Origin: Nostoc sp. TCL26-01
GTDB taxonomy: Bacteria > Cyanobacteriota > Cyanobacteriia > Cyanobacteriales > Nostocaceae
Reading direction: 5' to 3'
DNA length: 64,000 nt
Assembly (NCBI RefSeq): GCF_013393945.1
Contig: NZ_CP040297.1
Coordinates: 3,504,001 to 3,568,000 of the forward strand
Shown here: piece after piece, positions 1-9,447 of the stretch
How the letters are laid out: every line of letters starts with the position of its first letter
Numbering within the stretch: position 1 is the stretch's first letter
Made by a program: the position numbers and the translations under genes
The notes under the pieces: model-generated
Databases searched by the model: none
The model's input: only the letters and a program-made list of their open reading frames with translations
What the model was told of the DNA's origin: nothing

Positions 1-1677
1 AAACTTAACCCTGGTGATTGCTGGGTCAGTGACTCCTGTTTTCTGCCTCGTGATGCTCACACAATTCTGGCACAGATGCTCAAAGATGCTGAGAAAAAGG
101 GCAAAGGCAAGTTAGAGTGGTTCCCTAACACAGTAATTAAAGATTTAGATATTACTCAAGGTAAATTAATTAATAGCGCGATCGCCATCCAACATCAACC
201 CGTAAAAGGCGCACCCCCCCTCAACACCTTACCTTTATCGCAAACTATTGATGATGCTTATCGCTACAGCAATTCCTCTCGGTTCACTAAAACCATTATT
301 CGTCTAGTCCCCCAACCCAGCAAAGGAAGTAGCCCTCATTGGTATGTCGTTGATGCTACCGAAACTGGAGAAATTATTGCTTTAGCTGATGTTCCTTACC
401 GTTTAGGTATTGATGCCCGTTCCTACCTAGAACCTTCTTCTTCTAGTACCAAAAATGACCCCTACTGCACCCAAGGTTTTACTTACACCTTTGCAATGGA
501 GGCTACTAAGGAACCCCAACCGCAGCAAATGCCACCCTTTTATCTCCAATACTCACCCTACTTCAGCTACGAATTACAACGGCTAGCAAATTTTGGCTTA
601 GTTTTTACCTATCGTCGCATCTGGAGTCCCACCAAAGGACAACCCGTAACATTTAACGGCGTAAATTTTTCTGCCCCCACACCAGGGGACATCTCCATGC
701 AAAACTGGACTTGGGGTAACGACTATCGCCCCGGTACAGCTAAAGATAACCTAGTTTACACTCGTCAGCAGTTACAAAGTACAGGACAATTAAAACCCGG
801 TGGTTGGATGGGTGGGCTACGAACCCAAACCCTGCGTAAAGGTGAAGAAAACGCCCTGGCTTACTACTACTGGTTAGTAGCAGGAACCACAGATTCCCAA
901 TTAGGGCAAGGTGTGAAGCAGCAACAAACAAATAACCGTTTATTAACCGGACTAAATTCCCCAATGGGAACAGCCCACGGTTTATCAAAATATCCCTATA
1001 TGCGGGAAGGCAGACGCATTATCGGCCGTCCTAGTTGGGGACAACCCGGAGGGTTTAGCATTTGGGAAATTGATATTTCTCGTCGAGATTACAATGATGA
1101 GTACTATCGCCAAACCTTGCCAGCAGATATGTATCGGCAACTAAAAGCGGCATTGGCAGGTTTAGAAGCAGTATCAGTTATTTCTGGGCAAGTTTCCCCC
1201 GATAAAGCCCTCAGACGGACTCGTTCTACCATCTTCCCCGATGCGGTGGGTATTGGTCACTACGCGATTGACTTTCATCCCTGCATGGTAAATAGCCCAC
1301 CAGAAGCCCCCGGTAACAAAGAACGTCCAGGAGAAAGGCGCGGTGGTGGACAAGCCTATCCTTTCCAAATTGCCCTGAGAGCAATGATTCCCCAAAAAAT
1401 TGATAACTTATTAGTAGGTGGTAAAAGCATTGCTACTAGTCATATAGCTGCTGCTGCTTATCGCGTCCACTCCTTTGAATGGTCATCTGGCGCAGCTGCG
1501 GGAACTATTGCTGCCTTCTCCTTGAAAAATGGAGTTGCACCTTACCAATTAGTAGACAATTTACCCAAACCAGAACCCCAACTACAAGCCCTCAAACGTC
1601 TATTAGAAAAAAACGGCAACCCAACAGCTTTCCCTGATACTTCCATCTTTAACGAAAATTGGGAAGACTGGCGGTAA
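1..1677 (+). CDS. FAD-dependent oxidoreductase, C-terminal part (cut by left edge)
   Basis: The reading frame is open from base 1, so the gene begins outside the window; the ATG at 76 is internal. The visible part is about 558 residues. Near the C-terminus the stretch DNLLVGGKSIATSHIAAAAY followed by an SGAAAG motif matches the end of the FAD_oxidored family, where a conserved Gly-rich segment closes over the flavin. The N-terminal Rossmann dinucleotide motif lies outside the window. The substrate cannot be told; relatives are often annotated only as FAD-dependent oxidoreductases. It ends with TAA and is followed by about 190 bases before clpS. The family call is fairly safe, the function is not. 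Confidence 0.75.
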   Translation, partial: KLNPGDCWVSDSCFLPRDAHTILAQMLKDAEKKGKGKLEWFPNTVIKDLDITQGKLINSAIAIQHQPVKGAPPLNTLPLSQTIDDAYRYSNSSRFTKTIIRLVPQPSKGSSPHWYVVDATETGEIIALADVPYRLGIDARSYLEPSSSSTKNDPYCTQGFTYTFAMEATKEPQPQQMPPFYLQYSPYFSYELQRLANFGLVFTYRRIWSPTKGQPVTFNGVNFSAPTPGDISMQNWTWGNDYRPGTAKDNLVYTRQQLQSTGQLKPGGWMGGLRTQTLRKGEENALAYYYWLVAGTTDSQLGQGVKQQQTNNRLLTGLNSPMGTAHGLSKYPYMREGRRIIGRPSWGQPGGFSIWEIDISRRDYNDEYYRQTLPADMYRQLKAALAGLEAVSVISGQVSPDKALRRTRSTIFPDAVGIGHYAIDFHPCMVNSPPEAPGNKERPGERRGGGQAYPFQIALRAMIPQKIDNLLVGGKSIATSHIAAAAYRVHSFEWSSGAAAGTIAAFSLKNGVAPYQLVDNLPKPEPQLQALKRLLEKNGNPTAFPDTSIFNENWEDWR

Positions 1678-1867
1678 TAACAATTCAAAATGTAAAAACT
1701 CGTGGATATGGGGCATGAGAGACTAATTACTTTTCTCTTGCCCTCTTTTTCTCTTGTCCTTCTCTCTGCCGACTTATAGACTAAACTATTTATTTGTAGT
1801 GTAGTTTTGTAAAATCCTTGTGATTTACTCTTATATGTTTACAAAACTTTCAACAGATATTTATGCC

Positions 1868-2161
1868 ATGAGTACAGCACCAACTGTCACTCCAGAAAAG
1901 TCTAGTCAAACAGTCCGTAAGCATTACCCGAATTATAAAGTGATCGTTTTGAATGATGACTTTAATACTTTTCAACACGTCGCTGAGTGTTTGATGAAGT
2001 ATATTCCGGGGATGACTGGAGATTTGGCTTGGGATTTGACTAACCAAGTTCATTATGAAGGACAAGCGATCGTTTGGGTAGGCCCCCAGGAGCCAGCAGA
2101 ATTGTACCACCAACAACTGCGTCGAGCCGGATTAACTATGGCTCCTCTAGAGGCTGCTTAA
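1868..2161 (+). CDS. clpS: ATP-dependent Clp protease adaptor ClpS
   Basis: ClpS binds the N-domain of the ClpA/ClpC unfoldase and hands over N-degron substrates. The 97-residue product has the family core: a variable N-terminal tail, then VIVLNDDFNTFQHVAECLMK (the NDD loop) and a C-terminal VHYEGQAIVWVG strand followed by the helix that ends AGLTMAPLEAA. An in-frame ATG at 1820 would add 16 residues unlike ClpS, so the ATG at 1868 is preferred. Cyanobacteria usually carry two clpS paralogues; which one this is cannot be decided here. A DUF2103 gene starts 5 bases after its stop, so the two are probably co-transcribed. Confidence 0.9.
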   Translation: MSTAPTVTPEKSSQTVRKHYPNYKVIVLNDDFNTFQHVAECLMKYIPGMTGDLAWDLTNQVHYEGQAIVWVGPQEPAELYHQQLRRAGLTMAPLEAA

Positions 2162-2166
2162 TTATC

Positions 2167-2490
2167 ATGGGCAAATCGACACCCGACCACCAAAAAGCTA
2201 ATACTCACAAAGATGGTAGACTAGTTTGGAATCATTCGACCCATATTCCTGGACTCATACCCATTTTAGAGCGTTTATGTCAGCAGCATGGCATTCAAAC
2301 TGTGACACCAGGAGTTATTGCTAGAGCAAAAGGTCATGCCCCGAAAATGCAATTGCGTGTGTCTGTACCGATTCTGGGGGGCTATAAAATTATTGCCCGG
2401 CATGGTAAAACAGTACAAGAGGTGTTTATTCTGACGACGCTTGATCAGGATAAACTGGTAGAAACGATTGCGATCGCCATGAAACTATAA
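2167..2490 (+). CDS. DUF2103 family protein (predicted metal-binding)
   Basis: This 107-residue protein opens with MGKSTPDHQKANTHKDGRLV and contains HSTHIPGLIPILERL and a Gly-rich GGYKIIARHGKTVQEVF segment. That pattern fits cyanobacterial DUF2103 proteins, described as predicted metal-binding because of conserved His residues. An upstream in-frame ATG at 2074 lies inside clpS, so the ATG at 2167, 5 bases after the clpS stop, is the likely start. The tight spacing implies a two-gene transcript with clpS and perhaps coupled translation. Cellular role unknown. Confidence 0.75.
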   Translation: MGKSTPDHQKANTHKDGRLVWNHSTHIPGLIPILERLCQQHGIQTVTPGVIARAKGHAPKMQLRVSVPILGGYKIIARHGKTVQEVFILTTLDQDKLVETIAIAMKL

Positions 2491-2539
2491 AATTTGCTCA
2501 ATAGTTCAAAGTCTAAAGCCAGCATTTCACTGAGTAACT

Positions 2540-2568
2540 AATGACTAATGACTAATGACCAATGACTA
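2540..2568. repeat. STRR array (ATGACTA heptamers)
   Basis: Four imperfect tandem copies of the heptamer ATGACTA/ATGACCA. Such short tandemly repeated repetitive sequences are typical of heterocystous cyanobacteria. It lies between two convergent genes. Confidence 0.85.
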
Positions 2569-2573
2569 AATAA

Positions 2574-2903
2574 CTACTCCTCAACTTGATGTACTGCAAA
2601 TTTATGTAGTGGCAAACTCAAGATACAAGAAAAAGTTAAAAAATATGACAAAGCTGTAGTGATTTTCAATGTCATCATCATCGGTTCATAGTTAGGAAAC
2701 ACCAGCTTTTCCAAACCAAAAGCTACACAATAAACTAACCAATAACTAAAGCTCATTCTAAACAGAATTTTCTCGGTTTCGTCCCGGTCATCATTTTTTG
2801 TATCCTTGCTATCCCACAGCAGCACTAAACCAATAATACAAGCCACAAAAGATACAGCAACTACAAATCCGTGGCACAAGAAATTAATTGTGTGCATCTG
2901 CAT
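2574..2903 (-). CDS. Small membrane protein of unknown function
   Basis: A 109-residue protein with three hydrophobic segments: about residues 9-29 (FVVAVSFVACIIGLVLLW), 50-64 (MSFSYWLVYCVAFGL) and 78-98 (LKITTALSYFLTFSCILSL). A charged Asp/Lys-rich loop at 31-45 separates the first two. No family is recognised. It converges on the DUF2103 gene with the STRR array between. The start could be the first ATG or the one two codons later. Length, composition and membrane pattern suggest a real gene, but coding support is moderate. Confidence 0.55.
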   Translation of the reverse strand: MQMHTINFLCHGFVVAVSFVACIIGLVLLWDSKDTKNDDRDETEKILFRMSFSYWLVYCVAFGLEKLVFPNYEPMMMTLKITTALSYFLTFSCILSLPLHKFAVHQVEE

Positions 2904-3092
2904 TTATCCCAATTTTTTGTAATTGAGATTCAGTCTAAAGGAATATTCCTCTTGACTACACAAAATAGTAACAAACTGCAATATAACACCAATACTTTTG
3001 TAAAAAAATGCAACGATGAATATATATTTTTTACAATGGTAATAACTATAGCGTAGCTATAGGGATCTGACTTGATTATTGAAATTTCTTGC

Positions 3093-3199
3093 GTAGGTAG
3101 GGAACAGGTAACAGGTAACAGGTAACAGAAAAAGAAGTAATAGAGGTGTACTGAGTTTTTTTGTGTAAGCACAGGCTACGCCAACAAAAATTAAATATG
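3093..3199. repeat. Composite repeat, copy 1 (GGTAACA STRR plus unique tail)
   Basis: Three GGTAACA heptamers are followed by a tail reading AGAGGTGTACTGA, a T-run, then GTGTAAGCACAGGCTACGCC and AACAAAAAT. The same order recurs at 17868-17971 with only a few changes, so this is a dispersed element of about 105 bases rather than STRR alone. Confidence 0.75.
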
Positions 3200-3203
3200 A
3201 TTC

Positions 3204-3236
3204 CAATAGAGACGTTGCAATGCAACGTCTCTATTG
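3204..3236. repeat. 33-bp near-perfect palindrome (GAGACGTTGCAATGCAACGTCTC family)
   Basis: The two arms are complementary apart from the centre. The same core occurs at 40874-40902 and 41770-41798. It would form a stable hairpin in RNA, so it could end transcripts, but its repetition points to a dispersed palindromic repeat. Confidence 0.8.
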
Positions 3237-3595
3237 TTTCTAAAAAATTGTAGGTTGAGTGTAGCGGTATTAGTTTCTGTATTCTCTGAATTTCGGTAGT
3301 TTGCACTTTGGCAAAAACTTTTTGATCTCCAATTTTTTAGCCGCTAAAGCTTAATAGAGTCTTAATTGATTTTTTAAGTATGATTGCTAATCTTTGATTG
3401 CAATTATCAATAGCTAAGGAATATAGCAACTCAAACATCTATGAGTTGTCACATTATTAATTTCACAGGCTTTTGACAACACGCTTGTTGAATTTTCGTA
3501 GAAACTTGCACAAACAAGCAACTTGCTTTGCCAATCTTGACTATTTTTCTGCTGAAAATTCGTCCCATTCATCTCAACAATTCATCTTCAAAAAT

Positions 3596-4345
3596 ATGTC
3601 TATCCTGAACTGTACAACTTTGGCAGCTACCTGTTTATCCTTAAGCTTGACTCTCCTAACTAGTCACATAGCTAACGCACAGACTCAAAACTTAGTGATA
3701 GACGATGAGTTTGACGCAGCTTTTTTGATTCTCTCGTCAGTAGACACAGTAGCTAGTCACCAAGTTTCCAGCTTGGAATTTGGACAAACAGATGCTTCCT
3801 TCAATTCTAATTTTGATTTTTTTGATGATCTAAAATTAACTACCAATCTTCAGCGATCGCCCTCGAATAGCTACGACATAAATTTTCTGCTAACGACAGG
3901 ATCTAATTCTGGATTTATTCCTCCAGGTACTACCATTGGATTAGCACCAGTCAGAGAATGGAGATTGGATATTAGTGACTTTTTTTCTGGTAGTAATAAT
4001 GGTATAGATTTCCTCACTCCTGTGACTTATAATTCGGCTTTGGGAAGCTGGTATGATGATGGCTTTTTAGTATTTCAAACCAGTTATCTAGCACAATTAA
4101 ATGATGGTAGTAATCCCACTCAACTGGCAGGACAATTTGAAATAGGACTGAGAAGCGGTGATTTAGGAGCTATTGGTAACGGTATTGATACTTTTTCTCT
4201 CACAATCAACGTCACCCCAATACGACAAACAACTCAAGAAATTCCTGAATATTCCAGTATTAGTGCGTTATTAATGTATACCAGCTTAGGGCTAGCTTCA
4301 GCTTACAAACTCAAAAATCAGAAAGGTCTATTTAAGCAGAACTAA
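3596..4345 (+). CDS. Secreted protein with PEP-CTERM-like C-terminus
   Basis: The product is about 249 residues from the ATG at 3596. It opens with a signal peptide: a short N-region, the hydrophobic stretch LAATCLSLSLTLLTS, and an ANA-Q cleavage site near residue 28. The middle is Ser/Asn-rich and probably beta-stranded. The C-terminus has IPEYSSISALLMYTSLGLAS followed by basic residues (YKLKNQK). This resembles a PEP-CTERM sorting signal (Pro-Glu box, hydrophobic helix, basic tail), although the box reads PEY rather than PEP. The frame extends upstream to 3473 without signal-peptide character, so 3596 was chosen. Likely exported; function unknown. Confidence 0.65.
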   Translation: MSILNCTTLAATCLSLSLTLLTSHIANAQTQNLVIDDEFDAAFLILSSVDTVASHQVSSLEFGQTDASFNSNFDFFDDLKLTTNLQRSPSNSYDINFLLTTGSNSGFIPPGTTIGLAPVREWRLDISDFFSGSNNGIDFLTPVTYNSALGSWYDDGFLVFQTSYLAQLNDGSNPTQLAGQFEIGLRSGDLGAIGNGIDTFSLTINVTPIRQTTQEIPEYSSISALLMYTSLGLASAYKLKNQKGLFKQN

Positions 4346-4388
4346 ACGCGAAAAGTCAACCTTAATTAGAGTTTTTTATCTCCTAGTG

Positions 4389-4418
4389 TGACGCACTAAT
4401 TTATCTGACAGTGCGTCA
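4389..4418. terminator. Hairpin after the secreted-protein gene
   Basis: TGACGCAC at 4389-4396 pairs with GTGCGTCA at 4411-4418 across a 14-base loop, 44 bases after the stop codon. No clear T-run follows, so it may be an mRNA 3' stabiliser rather than an intrinsic terminator. Confidence 0.4.
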
Positions 4419-5086
4419 TGATATCAATTATATTTTCTGTGACTAATTATCTCTAAATATACTTTATATCTGATTATTTTTTGACATCGCTTATTACAAA
4501 GATAACATAAGTATTTATTTCTTTAATAAAGAATAAAAAATCGCTCTTAACCAGAAATTTTTTAAACCTTAAAAACTAGAAAAGCTATTCTTAATACTCC
4601 TCAAATAGAGTTCACTTAGAGTGAAAAAAACAAGCAATATCCTCTCAAAAATGTTTTGATAAACACAAATTAAAGAGGATCTATAATACTACACCAATCG
4701 TTAAATCACTCTGGTGAAATTCTTTTAACGTCTTTGGCATCTTCCAAGTACGTTTCAACGTGAAATTCACTAACTTGATATGACTATTGAGATAATAACT
4801 CTTTTGATTCTAGGAAGATTTACTACTAGACGCAGAAGTGTTGTTGACCAATTAGTAGCGATAACAGCATTGAGTTCGAGTTCTTATAGCCTTTTAACAG
4901 TCATAAGTTGAATAAGGTAGTTTACTACTTATCAATTTGATAATTGGTAATTAGAAAAACCTTACTCGTGGTTTTCATTCAATTACTAATTAGTAATTAC
5001 CACAAGAGACAAACTTGCTGTTACAAGGCCGATTCTAGATTGAGTTGTTTCCTAAATCTGACGAGTATAAACAAGGAGAATTATCA
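4419..5086. other. Intergenic gap, AT-rich leader of the next gene
   Basis: I see no gene in these roughly 670 bases. An inverted repeat near 4940-5000 (GGTAATTAG ... CTAATTAGTAATTACC) could fold. The last bases carry AAGGAG about 9 bases before the ATG at 5087. Confidence 0.5.
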
Positions 5087-6106
5087 ATGGCTCTTTACGG
5101 TTATACAATCGGCGATGTTGATGTCAATTCTACCCTCGCGGGAGAACAATTCCAGGTTTATCGCTTCCTGATTCCTGTACCTCCTGTAAGTGCAAGAATT
5201 ATTAGTCCTGAGCTAGTCGGCACAGTGACTGTTAATGTTACTGGTAACCCAGATTTAGAAGGTTTAGGAACTAACTATACCAACGGCAGAGTTAGTGCTG
5301 TTAATGAACCAAATTTCGGCGGAACAACTGTTCGGGTTAGCAGTATTGATAGACCTTTCCCTTCTCCAGCTCCTGTTGCTGTTACACAAAACAGAGTACC
5401 AGCCACACTAAATCGCTTTGGTAGCGAAACTGGTGCTGACTTTGGGCGTGATTTTTCTGTAGCTACAAACCCACCAGCAGTTCTATACAACCTGGGAGCA
5501 AACGCTGACGCTAGTGATGGCCCAGTCGGCACATCACTTTACAAACTTGGTTTGAGTGGAACCAGTGCCAATACTATTCAGATTATAGATGCCACACCCA
5601 CTGCTGCTGAAACAGCAGGAACTACACCCACCAATCCTGGAATATATGCTGATGGATTAGCTGTTGATAATCTAACTCCAGGGCGCACTCGTGCATTTGG
5701 CAGCGATTTCAGCAATGTAGATGGAGATGGAGCGCAACTTCACAAAGTTGATTTGCTGACTGGTCAGTTGTCTGCACCAATTCAGTTGAGAGATTCCGAA
5801 ACAAACCAACTTCTTGCAGCTAACAAAGATTCTGGACTAGCGTTTACCAGAGTTCCTTTCCCTGGTAACACAGATACTAGCCCTCAAAGACTGATAGCTT
5901 TGTTAGAGAACGGATTCCTCTACGAAATCACAGGCTACGAAGACGAACTCAACGCATCAGGTTTGAGTTTAGGTAGTGCTACAGGAACCAACGGTGCTGG
6001 CTTTGCCACTGCAACGTTAATTGGTGTAGTAAACTTACCAAATGCTCTTAGTGGCAGCACTGATTATGAAGGTTTCACAATTGTTAACGAAGGTATTAAT
6101 GGTTAA
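5087..6106 (+). CDS. Unrecognised soluble protein (339 aa), Gly/Thr/Asn-rich
   Basis: The start is the ATG at 5087, preceded by a good AAGGAG ribosome site; an upstream in-frame start at 5045 lacks one. No signal peptide or membrane helix is seen. The sequence is rich in Gly, Thr, Asn and Val, with segments such as GIYADGLAVDNLTPG and a calcium-loop-like DFSNVDGDGAQLHKVDLLTG, suggesting beta-propeller-like blades that read out key-value pairs. No Pfam family is recognised. A long AT-rich leader precedes it and a strong terminator follows, so it is probably transcribed alone. Real coding is likely; the function is open. Confidence 0.6.
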   Translation: MALYGYTIGDVDVNSTLAGEQFQVYRFLIPVPPVSARIISPELVGTVTVNVTGNPDLEGLGTNYTNGRVSAVNEPNFGGTTVRVSSIDRPFPSPAPVAVTQNRVPATLNRFGSETGADFGRDFSVATNPPAVLYNLGANADASDGPVGTSLYKLGLSGTSANTIQIIDATPTAAETAGTTPTNPGIYADGLAVDNLTPGRTRAFGSDFSNVDGDGAQLHKVDLLTGQLSAPIQLRDSETNQLLAANKDSGLAFTRVPFPGNTDTSPQRLIALLENGFLYEITGYEDELNASGLSLGSATGTNGAGFATATLIGVVNLPNALSGSTDYEGFTIVNEGING

Positions 6107-6153
6107 TTCCTGGGAAATGTGCTAAGGGAATTTAATCCCAACTAACAATAAAT

Positions 6154-6210
6154 CCTACATCGATCCTTATCTGCCAAAATTTAAGCAGATACAAGGATTG
6201 ATGTAGGTTT
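6154..6210 (+). terminator. Strong intrinsic terminator
   Basis: CCTACATCGATCCTTATCTGC at 6154-6174 pairs with GCAGATACAAGGATTGATG and TAGG at 6185-6207 with a short loop, followed by TTT. It separates the 5087 gene from the rbcL leader. Confidence 0.8.
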
Positions 6211-7041
6211 GACGTAACTAATAAGTACTTGTGCAAATTTAATCACGCATCACATCTCAACTTTAACTTTTGTTAAGTGAGCAGTGACCATGAAATGTGA
6301 GTTTGTTCAAGTACTTATAACTTTTTTTGGGATATTATGTATATTTTTAAACTTTTGTGTGGCTATTTTACGGTATTTATCTTGACCGTTACAGCCAAAG
6401 TTTACTTTTGTAAATTACTCTTAACAAAATGTTTAAAACTTTATGTAATAACAAATTCAAATAAATAAGTTAAGAACTTTCAAAGAATAACTTATGCAAT
6501 TTCTTGATATATTGTGAGACAAGTTACAAATTACGTGGCAGGCAATTTTTTGATCTTTCGCTTGTGGCTTTGCTAAACATCCGTTAAGCAAATTGACTCG
6601 TAGCTAGTTTCCTGTATGTGAAGGAAGTCAGCGAGAGTGCGGAAGCGGAAATGTGGATAAAGCAGCCCGATTTCCGGAAAAAACCAGAAATATAGGCGTA
6701 TGACCTCATAATTTCCGTAAAAAAGGAAGTTGTGGTGGGATGAAAGCAGTTTTGTGGGGTAAGAGGAACAGATAAAAGAGAATTTTTTTAACTATGGCAA
6801 GAGGAAAAGCACAGCTCTAACTTTTAAGTAACCTTGGATCGGCAAAGCACTGATAAAAAGGCTGACAGCTATAGTCAAGGGTTAGTGGCACAACATAGCC
6901 AACCTCTACCAGAGACAACCTCTAGCAAAAAATTGTTCCTGTTTTTCTCCTGGTTAACGGGGATGCAAGACGAGTGTGAGAGGAAATTGCACCCAAACGT
7001 GGTTTGATAAGTAAAAAGAGTGACATCTTGGAAGGATAGAT
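6211..7041 (+). promoter_or_regulatory. Long upstream region and leader of rbcL
   Basis: About 830 bases without a gene precede rbcL. They contain an inverted pair (AAGTACTTG near 6225, CAAGTACTTA near 6310), an NtcA/BifA-type site (6513-6528) and several hairpin-forming stretches between 6640 and 6740. GGAAGGA lies just upstream of the rbcL ATG. From the literature, Anabaena rbcL is transcribed from several hundred bases upstream, which fits a leader beginning near 6540; the start itself cannot be seen here. Confidence 0.6.
6513..6528 (+). promoter_or_regulatory. Candidate NtcA/BifA binding site upstream of rbcL
   Basis: The sequence is TGT, ten bases, then ACA. This fits the TGT-N9/10-ACA rule published for BifA (NtcA) binding at Anabaena promoters including rbcL. 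It ends 513 bases before the rbcL ATG. Confidence 0.6.
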
Positions 7042-8472
7042 ATGTCTTACGCTCAAACGAAGACTCAAGCAAAAGCTGGGTATAAAGCCGGGGTTCAAGA
7101 TTACAGACTAACTTATTACACACCTGATTACACACCAAAAGATACAGATATTCTGGCGGCGTTCCGTGTTACACCCCAGCCCGGAGTTCCTTTTGAGGAA
7201 GCGGCTGCGGCGGTAGCGGCTGAGTCTTCTACTGGTACTTGGACGACTGTATGGACTGACTTGTTGACCGACCTAGATCGTTACAAAGGTCGTTGTTATG
7301 ACATCGAACCTGTTCCCGGCGAAGACAACCAATTTATTGCTTACATTGCCTATCCCCTGGATCTGTTTGAAGAAGGCTCTATCACCAACGTTTTAACCTC
7401 AATTGTCGGTAACGTATTTGGTTTTAAAGCTCTGCGAGCATTGCGTTTGGAAGACCTACGCTTTCCTGTAGCTTACATCAAGACCTTCCAAGGGCCTCCT
7501 CACGGTATCCAAGTTGAGCGTGACAAAATCAACAAATATGGTCGTCCTTTGTTGGGTTGTACCATCAAACCTAAATTAGGTCTGTCTGCGAAGAACTATG
7601 GACGCGCTGTATACGAGTGTTTGCGCGGTGGTTTGGACTTCACTAAAGACGACGAAAACATCAACTCTGCACCATTCCAAAGATGGCGCGATCGCTTCTT
7701 GTTTGTAGCTGAAGCCATCAGCAAAGCCCAAGCCGAAACTGGTGAAATCAAAGGTCACTACCTGAACGTAACTGCACCTACTTGCGAAGAAATGCTCAAG
7801 CGGGCTGAGTTTGCCAAAGAACTCAAGCAGCCCATCATCATGCACGACTACCTAACCGCAGGTTTCACCGCTAACACCACCTTGGCTCGTTGGTGTCGTG
7901 ACAACGGTATTCTACTGCACATCCACCGCGCGATGCACGCAGTTATCGACCGTCAAAAGAACCACGGTATTCACTTCCGTGTATTAGCTAAAGCCCTACG
8001 TCTATCTGGTGGTGACCACATCCACACCGGTACAGTGGTTGGTAAATTGGAAGGTGAACGTGGCATCACAATGGGCTTCGTTGACCTATTGCGTGAAAAC
8101 TATATCGAGCAAGACAAGTCTCGTGGTATTTACTTTACTCAAGACTGGGCTTCTCTACCTGGCGTAATGGCAGTTGCTTCCGGTGGTATCCATATCTGGC
8201 ATATGCCTGCTCTAGTAGAAATCTTTGGAGATGACTCCGTACTACAATTCGGTGGTGGTACTCTGGGACACCCCTGGGGTAACGCTCCTGGTGCTACAGC
8301 TAACCGCGTAGCTTTAGAAGCTTGCGTTCAAGCTCGTAACGAAGGTCGCAACTTGGCCCGTGAAGGTAATGACATTATCCGCGAAGCTGCTAAGTGGTCT
8401 CCTGAGTTAGCTGTGGCTTGCGAACTGTGGAAAGAAATCAAATTCGAGTTTGAGGCCGTAGATACCGTCTGA
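7042..8472 (+). CDS. rbcL: Ribulose-1,5-bisphosphate carboxylase/oxygenase large subunit
   Basis: RuBisCO fixes CO2 onto ribulose-1,5-bisphosphate in the carboxysome. The 476-residue product is full length and of cyanobacterial form IB. Visible landmarks are the N-terminal [18 protein letters not shown], the KPKLGLS segment with the first active-site Lys, [14 protein letters not shown] with the Lys that is carbamylated and the Mg2+ ligands Asp and Glu, loop 6 [12 protein letters not shown], and [12 protein letters not shown]. The ATG at 7042 has GGAAGGA upstream. It leads the rbcL-rbcX-rbcS operon and probably responds to carbon and nitrogen status through the site at 6513. Confidence 0.99.
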   Translation: MSYAQTKTQAKAGYKAGVQDYRLTYYTPDYTPKDTDILAAFRVTPQPGVPFEEAAAAVAAESSTGTWTTVWTDLLTDLDRYKGRCYDIEPVPGEDNQFIAYIAYPLDLFEEGSITNVLTSIVGNVFGFKALRALRLEDLRFPVAYIKTFQGPPHGIQVERDKINKYGRPLLGCTIKPKLGLSAKNYGRAVYECLRGGLDFTKDDENINSAPFQRWRDRFLFVAEAISKAQAETGEIKGHYLNVTAPTCEEMLKRAEFAKELKQPIIMHDYLTAGFTANTTLARWCRDNGILLHIHRAMHAVIDRQKNHGIHFRVLAKALRLSGGDHIHTGTVVGKLEGERGITMGFVDLLRENYIEQDKSRGIYFTQDWASLPGVMAVASGGIHIWHMPALVEIFGDDSVLQFGGGTLGHPWGNAPGATANRVALEACVQARNEGRNLAREGNDIIREAAKWSPELAVACELWKEIKFEFEAVDTV

Positions 8473-8480
8473 TCCTCAAG

Positions 8481-8548
8481 TAAAAGGTAAAAAGTTAAAA
8501 GGTAAAAGAAAATTTTTATTTCCACTTTTTACTTTTTACTTTCTACTT
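8481..8548. repeat. STRR-derived inverted repeat in the rbcL-rbcX spacer
   Basis: GGTAAAAAGTTAAAAGGTAA on the left and TTTTTACTTTTTACTTTCTA on the right are inverted versions of one heptamer family and can form a long weak hairpin. It may lower read-through or protect the rbcL message. Confidence 0.6.
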
Positions 8549-8569
8549 AAATTCTGGGCTGGATCAAGC

Positions 8570-8977
8570 ATGAACCTCAAGCAAATTGCGAAAGATACAG
8601 CGAGAACTCTCCAAAGTTACCTGACATATCAGGCACTGCGGACTGTGATGGCACAGTTAAGCGAAACTAATCCTCCCTTGTCTATCTGGCTGCACAACTT
8701 TTCTGCCGGAAAAGTTCAAGACGGAGAAGTATATCTCGAACAGTTATTCCGGGAAAAGCCTGACTTGGCGTTACGGATTATGACAGTCAGAGAACACATA
8801 GTTGAGGAAGTTGCCGACTTTTTACCGGAAATGGTTCGTGCTGGTATTCAACAAGCCAACATGGAACAACGCCGTCAGCATCTAGAACGCATGACGCAAC
8901 TGAGTTTATCTAACGTCAGCCTGGAATTAGGGGAACAAGCAAGTTCTGATCCTAACTTGGATAATTTATCCAGTTAA
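8570..8977 (+). CDS. rbcX: RuBisCO assembly chaperone RbcX
   Basis: RbcX is a small all-helical homodimeric chaperone that clamps the C-terminal peptide of RbcL and helps form the L8 core. The 135-residue product starts [20 protein letters not shown] and contains [11 protein letters not shown] and [17 protein letters not shown], as expected for the central groove helices. The C-terminal tail is polar and variable, as is usual. It lies 97 bases after rbcL and 55 before rbcS, the normal gene order in Nostocales, so all three are co-transcribed. Confidence 0.97.
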   Translation: MNLKQIAKDTARTLQSYLTYQALRTVMAQLSETNPPLSIWLHNFSAGKVQDGEVYLEQLFREKPDLALRIMTVREHIVEEVADFLPEMVRAGIQQANMEQRRQHLERMTQLSLSNVSLELGEQASSDPNLDNLSS

Positions 8978-9032
8978 GTATCCATACCTGTTTTCAAGTC
9001 GTCAAAAATATACCAATCCATTATTACCAGCC

Positions 9033-9362
9033 ATGCAAACCCTACCAAAAGAGCGTCGTTACGAAACCCTTTCTTATTTACCTCCCCTCACCGACGTTCA
9101 AATCGAAAAGCAAGTTCAATACATTTTGAGCCAAGGCTATATTCCAGCAGTTGAGTTCAACGAAACTTCTGAGCCTACCGAACTGTATTGGACAATGTGG
9201 AAATTGCCTTTATTTGGTGCAAAAACTTCCCGCGAAGTATTGGCAGAAGTTCAATCTTGCCGTTCTCAATATCCTACCCACTACATCCGTGTTGTAGGTT
9301 TTGACAACATCAAGCAGTGTCAAATTCTCAGCTTCATTGTTCACAAACCCAGCAGATACTAA
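9033..9362 (+). CDS. rbcS: RuBisCO small subunit
   Basis: RbcS caps the RbcL8 octamer to give the L8S8 holoenzyme. The 109-residue product has the family signatures [20 protein letters not shown] near the N-terminus, [11 protein letters not shown] in the middle, and [20 protein letters not shown] near the end. It lacks the longer loop between strands A and B found in plants, as in other cyanobacteria. It ends the rbc operon and is followed 33 bases later by a strong intrinsic terminator. Confidence 0.99.
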   Translation: MQTLPKERRYETLSYLPPLTDVQIEKQVQYILSQGYIPAVEFNETSEPTELYWTMWKLPLFGAKTSREVLAEVQSCRSQYPTHYIRVVGFDNIKQCQILSFIVHKPSRY

Positions 9363-9395
9363 AAACTGATTTGGTTTAAATAATTCATCTATATA

Positions 9396-9426
9396 AAGAG
9401 AGGTAAACAGTTTTACCTCTCTTTTC
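9396..9426 (+). terminator. rbc operon terminator
   Basis: A 12-base perfect stem (AAGAGAGGTAAA at 9396-9407 with TTTACCTCTCTT at 9412-9423) encloses a 4-base loop and runs into TTTTC. Confidence 0.92.
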
Positions 9427-9447
9427 TTGTCTTGGAAGATTTTTTAT

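Larger units (their letters stand above)
2904..3595. other. Intergenic gap with two repeats
   Basis: No convincing gene was found in about 690 bases. The gap is AT-rich and holds a composite repeat (3093-3199) and a palindrome (3204-3236), listed separately. The frame of the next gene is open further upstream, to 3473, but that part looks non-coding because a signal peptide begins at 3596. Confidence 0.6.

Noticed and set aside
2871..3056. 61-codon open frame overlapping the start of the small membrane protein
   Set aside because: AT-driven frame with no ribosome site or recognisable feature.
3076..3306. Reverse open frames over the composite repeat and palindrome, repeated near 17760-18004
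   Set aside because: Both are translations of the dispersed repeat (TQKSQYTS, LLPV-type residues from heptamers), not genes.
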